Assembly: GCA_002118135.1 (NCBI GenBank)
Contig: BDIU01000152.1
Coordinates: 22,444 to 86,443 of the forward strand
DNA from: Trebouxia sp. TZW2008
Lineage: Eukaryota; Chlorophyta; Trebouxiophyceae; Trebouxiales; Trebouxiaceae
Direction: 5' to 3'
Length of the DNA: 64,000 nt
Below, in pieces: positions 1 through 12,379 of the stretch. The position numbers and the translations under genes are program-made. The notes beneath the pieces were generated by a model, which saw only the letters and a program-made list of their open reading frames with translations, searched no databases and was not told the DNA's origin. Within the stretch, counting starts at the first letter, position 1; the number at the start of each line of letters is the position of its first letter.

Positions 1-1578
1 ACCCTGGAGGACCCCTGGCTAGCAGCCGCCCTCAGTGATGGCACAGTGGCCCTGCTGAACACTGAGGTGGCCATGAGGCAGAGGCACCACAGGGGCAGTA
101 GCAGTGCTTCCGCCCCTCCGAAAAGGCTGTTCCAGCTGCCAACTGGCGCTGCCCACTGTGCAGACCTGGCAGACCAGTGGCTTGTTGCTGGCTCAGGTAC
201 TGTTTGTCTCTGATGGCACTGTACAGTCGCTGTTAAGCAGGCCAGTGACTTGTTGCTGGCTCATGTACTGTTTGTCCCTGTTGGTGTGATATAATCGCTG
301 TCTGTACAAACTTGGCGGTCCAGTGGCTTGTTGCTGGCTCAAGTAGTGTTGTCTCTGATGACATTGTGGAGGCCTGACAGCTGTCAAAAGTGTATGCTGT
401 TGTTTGCGCACCAGGAGGCACCTCTTGTGCATTCTTGCCAAGATCCACTGTTATCGTGACAAGACTTTCATGGTGTTAAGGGTCCAGCACCCTCAGATGT
501 ATTTCAAACCATGCAGAAGGCAGCGCTGTGCACTCGATGCAAAAGCAGCAATAAAAAAGACCTGCCTGCAGGCATTGCACCGTTGTGTGTGAAGTCAATA
601 TAGCAACATGAGGTCAGGTGTCACCTGTGGTGTCAGGTATCATTTGCGAATATAGTGTGCTCGTCCTTCACAGCATTGGCTGATTGCAATGTGGTTGACT
701 CAAGCAGTTGTGATGTAGCGACACTGAACATGCAAAAGGGTTGCTACCTGCACCTCTCTTGCCATGCTTTTTAGTCGAAGGCTTCTGGTGGCTGCAGCAA
801 AGCTGAGGCAAAGCTGATCTCCTGCCTGTTCTATGATATGCCACCGTGACTGAGCAGGTCTGGGTGCTGTGCAGAGACAGGCGTGACCTGCAGCTGGGAT
901 TTCAGTAAAGCTGAGGAGAAGGAGCAGCAGGTGTTAGCCGCCAAGGCAGCCAGAGGCAAAGCTCGTCAGCTCAAAGCAGAGAAACATTCTCAACGCCTCA
1001 GTCAGCAGCGTGAGAAGGCGGCTGCAAACCTTGCCAGGCTGACCCAGATCTCATCAGACGCTGCTGCTGCTGATCGCCATGCTGCTGATGCGGATGCTGC
1101 TAGCGTGGAGTCAATGACTGCACAAGCCTCAGAGCATGCTGCTGATTCATTCCAGCCAGACAAGGGTGATGACTCCAGTCCTCAAGAGAGCAACCACAGC
1201 AGTGAATGGCAGTACACCAGTATGCCTCGGTCACCTGTGATCAGGCAAAACCTCCCCGGCACATTAGGCCTTACTCGCTCTTTACCAGTGGACATCACAA
1301 GGAACAACAGGCCAGGCTCAAGACCATATTGTGATGCTCCTGACAAAGAGATGCTGCCATCATCGCCAATGCAGTCACCGTCTTTGAGGAGGCTTGCTAG
1401 TGCAGCAGCCTCTTCACCACGCTCTACAAGAATCCCAGGTCCAGTGCTGCATACTTGCGCTGCTGAGTCCAGAGACAGCCCATCTAGCATGCAGTGTTGG
1501 CAGATTGTGCGTCCTAGGCCTGTCAAGAATGACAGGGGCATTGTCAGAGGGCTTTCTCACGTCAATATCAAGGCATAG
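1..1578 (+). CDS. WD40-repeat protein, C-terminal part
   Basis: The gene is cut by the left window edge. Exon 1-196 is open from base 1 and reads like WD40 blades (WLAAALSDGTVALLN, then DQWLVAGSG). A GT donor follows at 197. The last exon starts at 875 or 881 (two AG acceptors six bases apart, both in frame) and restores a blade end with VTCSWDFS. It is followed by a charged, probably coiled-coil stretch (EEKEQQVLAAKAARGKARQL) and a Ser/Pro/Arg-rich tail of about 150 residues ending at the TAG at 1576-1578. WD40 propellers are protein-docking platforms; the partner cannot be told from this fragment. Further small exons between 197 and 874 are possible. The blade reading is fairly sure, the function unknown. 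Confidence 0.6.
165..352 (+). repeat. Donor-side exon-edge array (WD40 gene)
   Basis: The end of the WD40 exon plus its donor (CAGTGGCTTGTTGCTGGCTC followed by GT) recurs at about 232-275 and 318-352 inside the intron, with a period of roughly 75-80 bases. The copies no longer keep the frame. The working copy is the first. Confidence 0.7.
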
Positions 1579-2417
1579 AGGGTGTGATGATAGCTTTAGG
1601 TTGCTTTATCTGGGCTATTTAGAAACAGAAGCTGACGAACGAAGCCTTGTTGTTCTACATCATGCTTGACACCATGAAGGCCTGGATGAAGCATTTATTC
1701 ATTATGATCATCATCAACATTGACATTTCTATATTCACTTGTAAGCAGTGCCATCCTCTGTCTCCTGCCAATTGCTTTCTGGCGGCGTCACTGCAATTGC
1801 TGTCTTGCGAAGCAAGGCATTGCTCGTTCCTTGTCGAGGTACAAGCAGGTATTCAAGCTTCACTTGTATAATCAAAACTCGTCTGGCTTGTTCAAATTTA
1901 TCCCTCCGTAGCAAACCGTCAGCTGCTGAGCAATGAGATTGTTGGTATAGGGCATCAAAGGGCAATGTCAACTACATTTAGCGCAGCGTGCTTGTCAAAA
2001 GTTGATGTTCTTCATTAAGACAAGCATGCAATTCGTGCATCCAATCATTACAATAATTGCGCAGCTTGCGCAAGCGTGGGTGCAAGTCACCTTGACAGTC
2101 TGTGATAATTTGCTGCTAAACTGATGGCAACGTACTGTTGCCTCATTGTGGCTTTACTTGGCATACTCATGCGCTTTTGTGGCACTGACGCCATAGGACA
2201 GGCAGGCAGAGCTTGCTGACGGCAGGGATGAAAAAGAAGAAAGGGGTCACAGAGGAATGGGTTTACGTGATACATGGCAAGGCTTCTTCTTCTGCCAAGT
2301 CAAACCCGCATCAAACCTGAGTGACAGATCAAGAGGAACCTGCCTCACGCTGCGGCATTCTCTTCGACTCCTTCACTGATCCGCTTCCTTCAAGCAAGTC
2401 TTTTCGATTGCGGCGCA
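1579..2417. other. Intergenic spacer
   Basis: No coding signal that I can support. It holds the 3' flank of the WD40 gene and the promoter side of the Cys-rich protein gene. Short AT-rich and TGCATG-type words occur, but no convincing TATA box or repeat. Confidence 0.5.
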
Positions 2418-5400
2418 ATGAGAAACATGGTGGCGCTGAGAACTTGCTGCAGTCTGCTGATTGTAAGTTCGAATTGCTAGCTAGGCCAAACCATTGCCTT
2501 GTGCCCTGTACGTTGGATCTGTTGTAGATATGCTGCTCGTCATCCGTACTGATATCATGAATGTGTACAAGCGCGCAGCATCATCACAGTTCAACGGTTT
2601 CGAGCGATCGCTACTTGACGAGTCTGGTACTAATTTGAATCTTGCTGTACAGGTGGCGCATATATCTTTTGTATCTGCGGCAGGTAATGCTCGTTGTTCC
2701 CAAAACCATCTTTGAATGTTCACTGCTTCAAGCTCCTGTTTGCCTACCTGTGCGTGCACGCAAGTCGCGTGCAGGTGGACACGTAACTCATTTCCGAAAA
2801 ATTCTTTGACGCATTTGCAGGATATAGGCAGGCGCCGCACTCCCGATCTCTTTTGCAGGCTGATTGTAGCTCAGGTGCGTTACGTGCGTGAGGGAACTCA
2901 ACTTTGCAGTATTCAAGACAGCACATGTTTCCCACTAGCACTGACACAGACAGCTGTCAAACAATGCTGACAGACTATCCCAAAAGCTGTTGGCTCCTTG
3001 TACAGGAACAACATCATGCACAGGCAAAACAACATGTGTAGACGCCCATGACAACGGCACAATCTGCACAACAATCAGCGGCACAGCAAACAGATGTATC
3101 TGCTCCGCGGGACCACTTCCAGGGAACACAGTCTGCTTAAGTAAGCCTCATTCTTCTTTCACTCCTAGTCAGGCTTTGCTGAAAATTAGGTGGGACAGAT
3201 GCGCTTTAACTAGTTGATCCATTTGCAGATGGTGGTGGCGCCGACTGCGTATCTGGCAACAGCTGCAACGTTGGTAGCAACTCCAACAATGTTGGGATCT
3301 GCTTGCCAAGTAATACTTTGGAGGCTGGCGAAGATTGTTCTGCAGTAGGTACGCCAAGCTACTTGATCTCTAGGAAGCTTTTTGCTCACCCTGCATTGCT
3401 GCGTTGCCAGTCAGTGCATCTCTGGTGCAGCAAATCCTGCTCCCATATATCTGATGGCTACATCAAGATTGTTGCTGCGTCCAGATATTGCTACCACAAC
3501 GTTCTGTAGACATCAATGTGCTTAGTGCTTCTGCAGGGTCAGCATGCCGTCCGGGTTCTTCATGCGTCAAAACTGCATCCGGAGACTTTACAAGCTGCAC
3601 TCAAATAGCATCTGTTTCATCAGGGGCCTGCACATGCAAAGCAGGACCCATTGCTGATGGCGGATACTGCTTCATCTACGGTGAGCATGCTTCCATGGCA
3701 GCTTGTGCTCTTGGTATCTCATGTTGCTGCTTGTGCTGTTCCTTGAATGTTCTACTGCTTATGTTGTTGCTTCGTCATGTCGCTGCTTGTGCTTTTGGTT
3801 GAGCGTGCTGCTGCTGATGCTTTGCTGGTTTGTTTGCAAGCTGGCTGCACCTATGCTGCACTTCTGAACGTTGCCAAGAGCGGCCCTAGCACGCTGTCTT
3901 GCACGTTATGGCAGCAGTTTACATGGCCACAGCTGCCTATGCTCACTTGGACGCTCAAGTATGTTGTCACATTTCTGTATTTGCCATACAGCAACTTCTG
4001 CTACACATGATCTACTCCACCACAGCCGCCCAGGCTCACTCAGATGCTTGACTTTGATGTCTGAATAAGATGCTGCTTGTTCTTCTGGCAGCATCTGCAA
4101 CACCCAATACGCTGCATCACGTCTGCTTATGCTCAACTTTGATTTCTGTTTTCAGGAGCTGCATGCTCTACTGGCAGCGTTTGCTACACTGGCCGAGCTG
4201 ATGCAACTGGTGGGTACTGTGCATCCACAAGTGCGGGTGCGGTGGCCAGCGGAGGAAAATGCTACTCTAATGGTATGTCATTGCCTCCAAGCTTATTAAG
4301 TCAGATGCAATATAGATGGTGCGTGGTATTGTGCAGCGCTGCTCAATGCCTTTTCAGACGATGTGTCCCTGCATCATGACAATCGAAGCTGCAGCCACTT
4401 TGTACGTGAGTCACATATGACTCCTGAAGAACTAGTCCTTCTTTGACAGACAACAATGTTGTTGACTGTTGGCTTTGACGATATTGAGCTTTGTGGCTTG
4501 CAAAACTGACTTGCTCTGTGTCTAGGCACCGTCTGTGGCGAGGGTACGACATGTCTTGATGGCCCTAACAACAATCAGGTTGTTGGTACAGCCAGTACAT
4601 CAGGCCAGTGTAGCTCAGGCCCCCTTACAACAGGAAGCCGGTGTGACCTCTATGGTAAGCATTAGGCGCATGCTGCGTGTTGCACACACTTGTGTATCTT
4701 GCCTGCCATCTGGGAGCAAAAGCATTCAGGTGGCCTCTTGTGCTGCACAACAAGAACTACGGTCGCGCCATTGAATTGAGTAAAGCCATGTCTGACTGCC
4801 TTTCACTGCTCAGCTCCTTCAAGTCCTCTCATGCATGCACAGCTGTCGCAGAAATTGTTTGAGGAAGCTAAATCAACTTCGTTTTGGTCACTCTGGTCAC
4901 TGAGCAACAGAACAGCTGTAACACCAGATGAGGTGTAGCTGATGCGTGCGCAGCACATCTTTGCGCAGTGCAGTGACTTGTACTTGTGCAGAAGCTACAC
5001 ATGCAAGCCACACCACTTCTGCACAGGACATGATGTCAGCCATGACTTCTGCTTGTGCAGTTGCTTCCTGTCTAAGCCAAACCCTCTTGTGTCACACATG
5101 CTCTCTGTCCAGACATACCTCAGCTTTTGCAAACGCTGCACAGATTTGTTCATTATGCGGTATTTACAGTGGCTTGTACTTGCGCAGGTGCCCCCTGTGG
5201 ATCAGGCAAGACTTGCGTCACAGCCCGTGCAGACTCAACTGTTGGATTCTGCCTTGCCACTGCTGGCAGCCTTCTGCCAAGTGGAAGCGACTGCTCAGCA
5301 ATTGGTACAGCTCTCACACCTCTTGTCTCTGCACTGCCTTGCCGCTTTCTTCAGGCCTGTTGCAGGAAGCTTTCTAATCCAGCATGATTCAAGCCGCTGC

Positions 5401-8400
5401 CCATGTGCATCATGCCACGTCAAGCAAGGCCCTACCGTGCTATCACCCACAAGGGCTACACCTCATGTGCCTTCTTGACGTACCATTGTTGCATACGTGC
5501 TTGCTTGGTCTTGCGTGACGATGAAATCTCCAGCTGTGCGAGAGTCAGTCTATGTTTGCTTGATCTTGCATGACGGATGGCATCTCCAGCTTTGTCAAAC
5601 TCAGTGCATGCTTGTAGGCACAACCTGTGAGCCAGGCAAGAGTTGCTTCACAATCGGTGCACAGTCTCTTTGCTCTCAGTCAGCAACTGGCAATGGTCAG
5701 TGCGCTTGCTCTGACATGAGCGTTCCCTCTGGCAGCAACTGTGACCCATGGGGTAAGTCATGCCTTCTGCGATGATTGTAGTATACAATGTAGTATGGAG
5801 TAGCATTGATGAGTTGACGTATATGCATACACAATCAGCAAAGTCTTCTATGCTGCTGCTGATGTGCAACACATGCAAGCTTGGGATGTGCTATTTAACT
5901 TTCTGACATGCTATATGTGTCCAAGTCAACAGTAGCAGAAGCATCAAGCGACTGTAGTTGGAATGCATCAACAGTCAATACTTGTCAGTGATACTTCATA
6001 GGGCCACATGCTGATAAAGCACAGATTGTCACACGCTTAATGAATGCACTCCGCGTGTTGCTCAGTCACCAGGCATGCACAATTGTTCCAACATGCAGCG
6101 CTTCTTTTCATTGGCGAGCTCTGTCTCTATTGCAGCACTTGCCAGAAGCATCTTGCTGACCCTGAAGGTTCTGTGTTTGCTCAGGTGCTCCCTGTGCATC
6201 AGGCACCAGCTGCCAGTACAACGCCAACCACCAGCCTGTCTGCACAGCCGCATCAACAGGCTCTTGTGCTGCCAATGGTACGTAGCAAGTCTGATTGCTT
6301 CGGCTCAACACATGGCATGCGTGCACTTTCACCTCAATAGCTCGAAGACTGCTTGTTTTTTCAGCTGCTGTGCATGCTTTTGCAAACTGCCCCAGCGGTC
6401 ATCTAGTCAGCAGAAATGCATGGCCAATATGGCAGTTGGTGTCACTGTACAAACAGTCATGCACAGCTGCAAATGCATGTCTAGCAGCTTGCAACTTTTT
6501 CTCTGCTGAGGCAGTCATAGAATCTTGCCTTGACATGTAGCAATTGTCTGTCTGTGTGAGTGCGCTCTGACCACTGCCCCAAACTGCAGGTGCCACTTGT
6601 GCCGATGGTAGCAGCTGCCTGGTGTCCACTGGTGCTGGATTTGGCACCCCCTGTGCCTACTCAAACCAGACCTGTGCCTGCTCAACCACGACAGTGCCTG
6701 CCAACGCTGCTTGTGAGCTGTATGGTGAGCAAATGCCCACTCCCCTCCCCCTACACCCCTTGCTCCCCCCCCCTCCTCATCTCATCCCCGTCCCACCCCC
6801 CTTGTAGACAAGACCCCCTAGCATCACGCCAAGCTGCAGGCTTTGCAGTTACAATGGTCAGCCTGAAAAGTGCCTGCGTTGGTGCACAAACGCCTAGTGT
6901 GTGGGGGAAAATCCTATCTTCCCAGCCTGTGTTGGTGTCAGAGCTTATTTGCAATGCCATGGCAAATGCACCTGCAATGTTGTGTCTAAAACAGTCTGCA
7001 CCTACGCACAGACAATATATTTGCCTCCTTTGTTGATTCTTCTGTAGCTGATGCCAGGGAATGTTCCCTGGTGTCTTAGCGCCAGCCCTCATGTGAAAGT
7101 GCGTGTGCAGGTGCACCTTGCCTATCTGGCACAGTCTGCACACCCTCACGTGCAGACAGCCTAGCTGGTTTCTGCCTGCCTCCCTACTGGGGCACTGCAG
7201 TCAACAAGGCACAGGCAGGTAGCTCCTGCAATGGGGTCAATGGCCCCTGGGTGGGGGGTGTCCAGGGGGCTGGTGGCGCCAACAACTCTGACACCACCAC
7301 CTGTGCGGCAGTCTCTGCTATTTACCCCCCACCTCCTCCCCCTCCTACCTCATCCACGTCTCTGCGCCCAGTAAGCCGATGCATGTGGTCATATCAAGAA
7401 GCTGACCAAAGTAGCTGACGTCATTGTGTCAACCACTTGCACAATTTCATGAGCATGTTTAGCTGCATCTTATTGCGTTGTGTTCACATGCATATGCCTT
7501 CACGTGATGGTCACCTACCTGATATGGAAGCCTGTGTCCAGGAGAGTCCTAGCCTGTCATCGCACTGCATATTGTGTGCTCGTTCATGCCTGCACATCAG
7601 ATGTTCATCCACATGCATGCTGCACAGCGCCAAGCAGTCAGGCAAGCTTTGAGGCAATCAGCTGCCTGCACTGTACCTTTGCTTGACTGTGCATTGACTC
7701 ATGCTCAAGAGGCTTGACTCAGCGACAGAGGCAGCACAACTCAAGCTTTGCCATTGACAGTGTTGAGCTCAGCATGAACACAACATGTGCAGTGCATGTT
7801 GGCTGTGCTTCAAAATATTGCATAAGTTGCTTCTTTTACAAGTGAGGCTTGCATCAGTTGGACTGAGGAACAGCCCTGCTGTCTCATCTTTGCCAACAGT
7901 GCTGCTCTAGTCCATTGTAGAGATCTGATCTAAGCACTGCAGAGTTGCCCTGCATCCCTGTCAACCTGTGTCAATATGATGTGCAATGTTCTTTGCGTCT
8001 GCAACCTGCAGACATATTTTCACATATTCTTGCAGATCAGCAAGAGCGCAACTCAGATCCCTTCAGTCAAAGCCACCACCACACTGACTAGTCTTGACAT
8101 CTCACTGTTCACACCTCAGTACCGTGCCCAGGTATGAGCTGTGTACATGCAATGCAATCTGCCTTATCAATCATGCTCATTTGCACCCACCACCTTCAGC
8201 CCATTTGGTCAATCATCACAACACCTCCACATTAGGCCATTCCCTTCTCAGCTTGCTATAAATCATCGCTCTGAAACAAAGCATGCATCAGCTTGTATTG
8301 CACCCAGCTGCTTGATGTTGCAGTCGTGCAAGAACTGTCCTCAAGTTGGCATCAACATGTCTTCATGTGCATTGCACAGCGTTTGACCTTGTCACATATA

Positions 8401-9140
8401 CAACATTCATTATAACGCTGTTCATCATTGCAGCTGCGTTTTTGGCTTAGCATGTCATCAGGACATATTTGTCCCACAATGAGCTTTAGCGTCGCTTATG
8501 TAGTGTGTGTGCTGAGTGCAGCTAATCAACACCGTGACATCCAACATTGAAGCATTGACACAGAGCCCAGTCAGATACAATGTCTCTAACTGGCATTCTG
8601 GATCAACAGTGTTTGACTCCCAAACTGACTTTTTGGATGGCAGCTCAACTGGTGCTACCACGTACTCCAATGCATTGAAGAACGGTGACACATCTGCTGT
8701 GTACGGGAGCAGCTTTGGAGCTGTGACTGTCAACTCCTCCTCAGTGACCACAGGCACAACCAGCAACCCCTCACGTAAGCAACCTCTAGCATTTGTCTGA
8801 CTGCATCTCACCATGCTGACTAAACAATGTTGTTTGCTCTTGCGTGAGATTTTCATTAGATCGCATCATAGCATGCTTTTGAGCAGTCTCGTGTTGATTA
8901 TAACACGTGTACACGCATACACAGGATTGTTTGCTGACCATGGTGGATTGATCTGCAAATTGGTCACAACATGCATGAGCAGTGTACCGCAAGCAGTGGC
9001 ATGCATAAATGTATTGAACCCTTATGCTCGCTGACACTTGGTTCTTGATTGCAGACTCTGGCTCAGCTGCAGGCATCAAGGTTTCTCTGGTAGCAGCGAC
9101 ATTTGTTGCTGTGGCTGTGGCATCTGCGTTTGTATTGTAG
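2418..9140 (+). CDS. Modular Cys-rich GPI-anchored-type surface protein
   Basis: Fifteen exons join in consistent phase to 631 residues: 2418-2462, 2653-2683, 3006-3140, 3229-3348, 3537-3680, 4156-4272, 4526-4654, 5188-5304, 5618-5752, 6185-6277, 6590-6724, 7111-7370, 8036-8131, 8522-8774, 9055-9140. The first two exons encode a signal peptide (MRNMVALRTCCSLLI, then VAHISFVSAAG). Ten Cys-rich modules follow, one per exon, of the form G-x-x-C-x2-G-x2-C...C...G-x-x-C. The first nine exons begin and end in phase 1. A Pro-rich linker (about 7340-7370), an N-glycosylation-rich region with GSSFGAVTV, and a C-terminal SGSAAG plus hydrophobic tail ending at the stop complete it. The end fits a GPI-attachment signal. 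I infer an extracellular or cell-wall protein; I do not recognise a named family. Confidence 0.75.
3006..7250 (+). repeat. Ten tandem Cys-rich module exons
   Basis: Modules of 31-48 residues, each starting G-x-x-C and carrying about 4-8 Cys. The first nine are separate exons of 93-144 bases, all multiples of three and symmetric phase 1-1. The tenth, in 7111-7370, runs into a Gly/Asn-rich stretch and the Pro linker. This is the classic layout for growth by exon duplication. Confidence 0.75.
4968..5190 (+). repeat. Acceptor-side repeats before module exon 5188
   Basis: The sequence preceding the exon at 5188 (GGCTTGTACTTGCGCAG) is echoed at about 4974-4991 and, more weakly, at 5041-5062, each ending in a GCAG acceptor. 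The copies lack a usable module reading frame. Confidence 0.45.
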
Positions 9141-10425
9141 AAACAGCTTGACATGCCTATGTGAACAACCTGTTGAAGCCCTTACCATCCAATGATGTCA
9201 TTGATTCTGTTGAAGAGCTGTTTGTGAAGTGCTGAAGATTTGCTAGTCAAAGACAACTATCAAAAGCTCTTGATACTATTAGTTAGCAGATGATTCCTTT
9301 CATCATGTCTGTAACGCAGTTTCATCACTTTTATGGCTGATTTAAGAGTTCTTGCACATCATCCGCCTTGCATGGGCCGTCGCAAGGAATTGCCCATATT
9401 GGATGGCATCGGGTTTCAAGACTCATGGCATGCACACCGCTACTGTTGGCAACAAAAGGCAGAAGTACGTGTCATTGATATCGATATCGATGAATTGGCA
9501 GAGATGCACAGCAGTACTTCAATCTTGATGCAAAGGGTCATTGCACAAGCGCGCGACATTTGTTCTGTGTAAAGAGAGAGAGAGAATAATTGTACATGCT
9601 TTAGCCAGCCAACAAGGCTGATCACATGTGCCACTCTGTGGCAATGACTATATGTCCATGAAATTCAGGCAGCCTATGACATAGTGAAACACCCCCAAAT
9701 GATCATGTTGCGCAAAAAAAGCGCGCATGTTATAACNNNNNNNNNNNNNNNNNNNNNNNNNNNNNNNNNNNNNNNNNNNNNNNNNNNNNNNNNNNNNNNN
9801 NNNNNNNNNNNNNNNNNNNNNNNNNNNNNNNNNNNNNNNNNNNNNNNNNNNNNNNNNNNNNNNNNNNNNNNNNNNNNNNNNNNNNNNNNNNNNAAAAGGC
9901 TGAAACCACTGAGCATATGTGTAACAGACCACACCTGCACTGGGGGCCTGACGTGGGCAATACAAAGCAACAGCCGCAGGGCCTGCTAAATCAGCCTTCA
10001 AAGCATCAATGACAGCAGGCACGTCCAACACAGGCACTCTATCAGGTCTGCTGAGGGCGATCGAGGCTTGCATAATACTGCATTGAGTAACACAATGCGC
10101 ACGTGAGGCCCACATGATGACAAGTTTGTGGTTATGTTTCGTGCATCTTCAGCTTCTTCGTGATGTCACCGGCACACGATGCTTTTTGCCGACTGCTGAC
10201 TGCAAACGCTTCGTTGCAGATTCTGAGCGAATTGCTACTGATCTATTGAGATCGAACACCTGATTGCGGAAAGCCGGTCTTTCACACCTGCATACTCGCT
10301 CAGGTGAGGCATATGTGCCGCTTGCACCGTTACAAGGACAACCTTGCTGCTGATTTTGCTGTGAATGTCCGCAGTCAGCGCTTCACAACATCCAAGACTG
10401 GTTGCAGGAAACCACACGCGTAGTC
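9141..10425. other. Spacer with assembly gap
   Basis: Positions 9737-9893 are N (157 bases), so the content there is unknown. The remainder has a small GATATCGATATCGAT palindromic run near 9477-9492 and a GA-run near 9571-9586. A possible minus-strand exon next to the gap is listed separately. Confidence 0.6.
9894..10076 (-). CDS. Possible exon running into the N gap
   Basis: On the minus strand the reading from about 10076 is uninterrupted into the gap and has protein-like composition (SIALSRPDRVPVLDVPAV, then IDALKADLAGPAAVALYC). No family is recognised and no splice site can be confirmed because the sequence stops in the Ns. It would be divergent from CMC4. It could equally be a chance open frame. 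Confidence 0.3.
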
Positions 10426-10707
10426 ATGCCGGTTGCTGGCAGCAGCAAACGTGATGCATGCAAGACTGAAGCTTGTGCAATTCAAGACTGTCTGGCCAAA
10501 AACGACTATGACATGAACAAGTGCAAGGACAAGGTAGACAAGCTGAAGGAGTGTTGTCGGGACAACTTGAAGCAGTCAGTGCATTGTGGCATGGTAGACT
10601 CCAGAACAGATACCGACTCTGGAGAAAGTCAGGCACCTGATGATCAGGTGATACTAATTTACCTTGTTTGTCTTGATGCAAGAGAATGCATGCAGACCTC
10701 AAACTAA
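10426..10707 (+). CDS. CMC4: CMC4-like twin CX9C mitochondrial protein
   Basis: A small protein starting MPVAGSSKRDACKTEACAIQ. It has the twin CX9C pattern: C12-x9-C22 and C33-x9-C43, plus C17, C44 and C54. Order and spacing match human CMC4/p8MTCP1, including the Cys pair after the second motif and the final VxC. Proteins of this type enter the mitochondrial intermembrane space through the Mia40 disulfide relay and fold as a helical hairpin held by disulfides; CMC4's exact job is not settled. The ATG at 10426 is chosen because it matches the family start. A TTGCAG acceptor just upstream (10402-10407) suggests a 5' UTR intron. The tail after about residue 60 is not conserved, and an intron at the GTGATA near 10648 would change it. 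Confidence 0.8.
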   Translation: MPVAGSSKRDACKTEACAIQDCLAKNDYDMNKCKDKVDKLKECCRDNLKQSVHCGMVDSRTDTDSGESQAPDDQVILIYLVCLDARECMQTSN

Positions 10708-12379
10708 TGGAGACAATGCATATGCATTGCATCAACGCGATCTGTTACAGGTCAAATGCATCTGTGGCTGCTGCTGTTGCTGAAATCTGCAGCGGCTGTC
10801 CAGTGTATATATTGCCTTCAGACCAAGTCCGTGTGAATGACATGCACAAGCTCTGAGATGCCTTTGACCCTGCATGCTGACTTGATATGATTCTCTGCAG
10901 GTCATGCACACACACTCAGGCACACCTTCTGGAGGGCGGAAAAAGCAGGCGTGACTCAGCACATAAAGACAGGTCTGGCATGCTGCAACGAATGAGACAA
11001 ACAAAGCAATCAAGTCAGTCTGCTATCCTAGGATCGTGTGTCGAATGGTTTGATCATCCCCCGCATAATGCTCTGCAGCATTGCAGTTGTTTGGTACTTA
11101 TCAAAATGCTATGGAATGACAGCACTTGCACACTGCACTTAGCTTGGCTCCCATCAGCTTTACTCACTTGGGAGACCTATAGAAACAGAGTGTTGAAGCC
11201 GCAAAAACAAGCATCAGGTTGAAGACTAGTCAACTAAGGGCTGCATCTGCAGCAGTCTGCAATGCAAACATTGAGGCCTTTCAGCATGTATAACTGTTGC
11301 TGGACATTCATTGCAGTTATCAGCTTCAGGTTGCCTGCTGCAGCTGACACAGTCATAGGACTTTTGCTCTGATGGCGCTGTAGCTGTCACATCATTACAG
11401 CTGTCTTGACCCAGGCAATGTGCTTGCCTTGTGCGTTATGACATCACATTGTGTAGTCAGCGTAGCCGTTCTGATCAATGTTGCGCAAAGCATATGCTCT
11501 CCATAATGTGTAAGCATGCTGTGTCATAAATTGTGGCTGGCTATCTTTGCTGGACCCAGTAGTGTCATGGATTTGACTCATGAAAGTGGAGCTGAGACCT
11601 GATGCCAAGTTGGTTATCAACGAAGTGTCCAAAGTGTCTTCTGACACAGCTGACTGCTTGATAACTTAATTCATGCTAGCATGGTCTTGGACTGCGTCTG
11701 TAACAGTTGGCTGCTATGTAACGCCCGCTCATCTGCAAGCCATTAGTAGGCGATTTGTAGCCATCTCTGCAGCTGCAGCATAACGCCAGCTAGCTAGCTG
11801 CAGCAAGGGAAGGTCGATCACAATACGCTGCAGCTTTGTCTCGATCCGCCAATCTCGAGCACCCCGCAAGACACAGGATCGATCAGAGCTGATAGACTTG
11901 AGCGCTTCGTCAGTGGCTTGCTTGCACCTGCTCAATCAAGCCGAGAACGTCATCAGCAAGACCGGTTTCGGAAACATAGGTATGTCTTGCGATTGTCTGC
12001 AAATTGGTCAATTTGTGACACTTTAAATGTTATGCTGCGTGATGGCGGGGAAGACTTGTTCGAACAGCTGCCGAGTAGCCTTTTTTCACACAGATCATCG
12101 CGGTCTGCACGTCGACGTCATACGAGGTCAACTTTGCACAGGCAACTGCACTGTACACCTTAGATCATCAATCTTGTTGCAAAATGCGCTTGCCGTCAAG
12201 ATCAGTTTAGCCCAACGATGCTGGCAAAGCTCTGCAAGTCTCTGCAAGCAAGGCAAGCGAACCGAGCAGTCAACGACGCTTCAGCCTGCGCTGCCGACCC
12301 TGTTGGCCTCTGCGTACAGTGCCTAAGAGCTCTTTGTCTTATATAGGCCTTGCTGGCCGTATGCGCAGGATTCTAAGCC
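10708..12379. other. Spacer between CMC4 and AOX
   Basis: Mostly no supported coding. Two minus-strand stretches look weakly protein-like and are listed separately at 11444-11935. The AOX promoter must lie in its right-hand part. No promoter motif is clear enough to call. Confidence 0.4.
11444..11935 (-). CDS. Unidentified minus-strand coding signal
   Basis: Two open stretches on the minus strand: 11935-11729 (with VLRGARDWRIETKLQRIVID) and 11647-11444 (with LASGLSSTFMSQIHDTTG, ending at a TGA after NGYADYTM). Composition is protein-like and the two could be exons of one small gene divergent from AOX. I recognise no family and could not prove the splice junction. It may be spurious. Confidence 0.3.

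Noticed and set aside
6740..7100. An eleventh Cys module
   Set aside because: Some Cys-rich words appear (around 6940-6980), but I could not find an exon with phase-1 borders and an open frame; probably a decayed copy.
6751..7149. Minus-strand open frame of 132 codons
   Set aside because: Overlaps module exons and splice sites of the Cys-rich gene on the other strand; no domain.
9333..9572. Open frame next to the palindromic GATATCGATATC
   Set aside because: 79 codons, no domain, no splice partner, low-complexity end; not better than chance.
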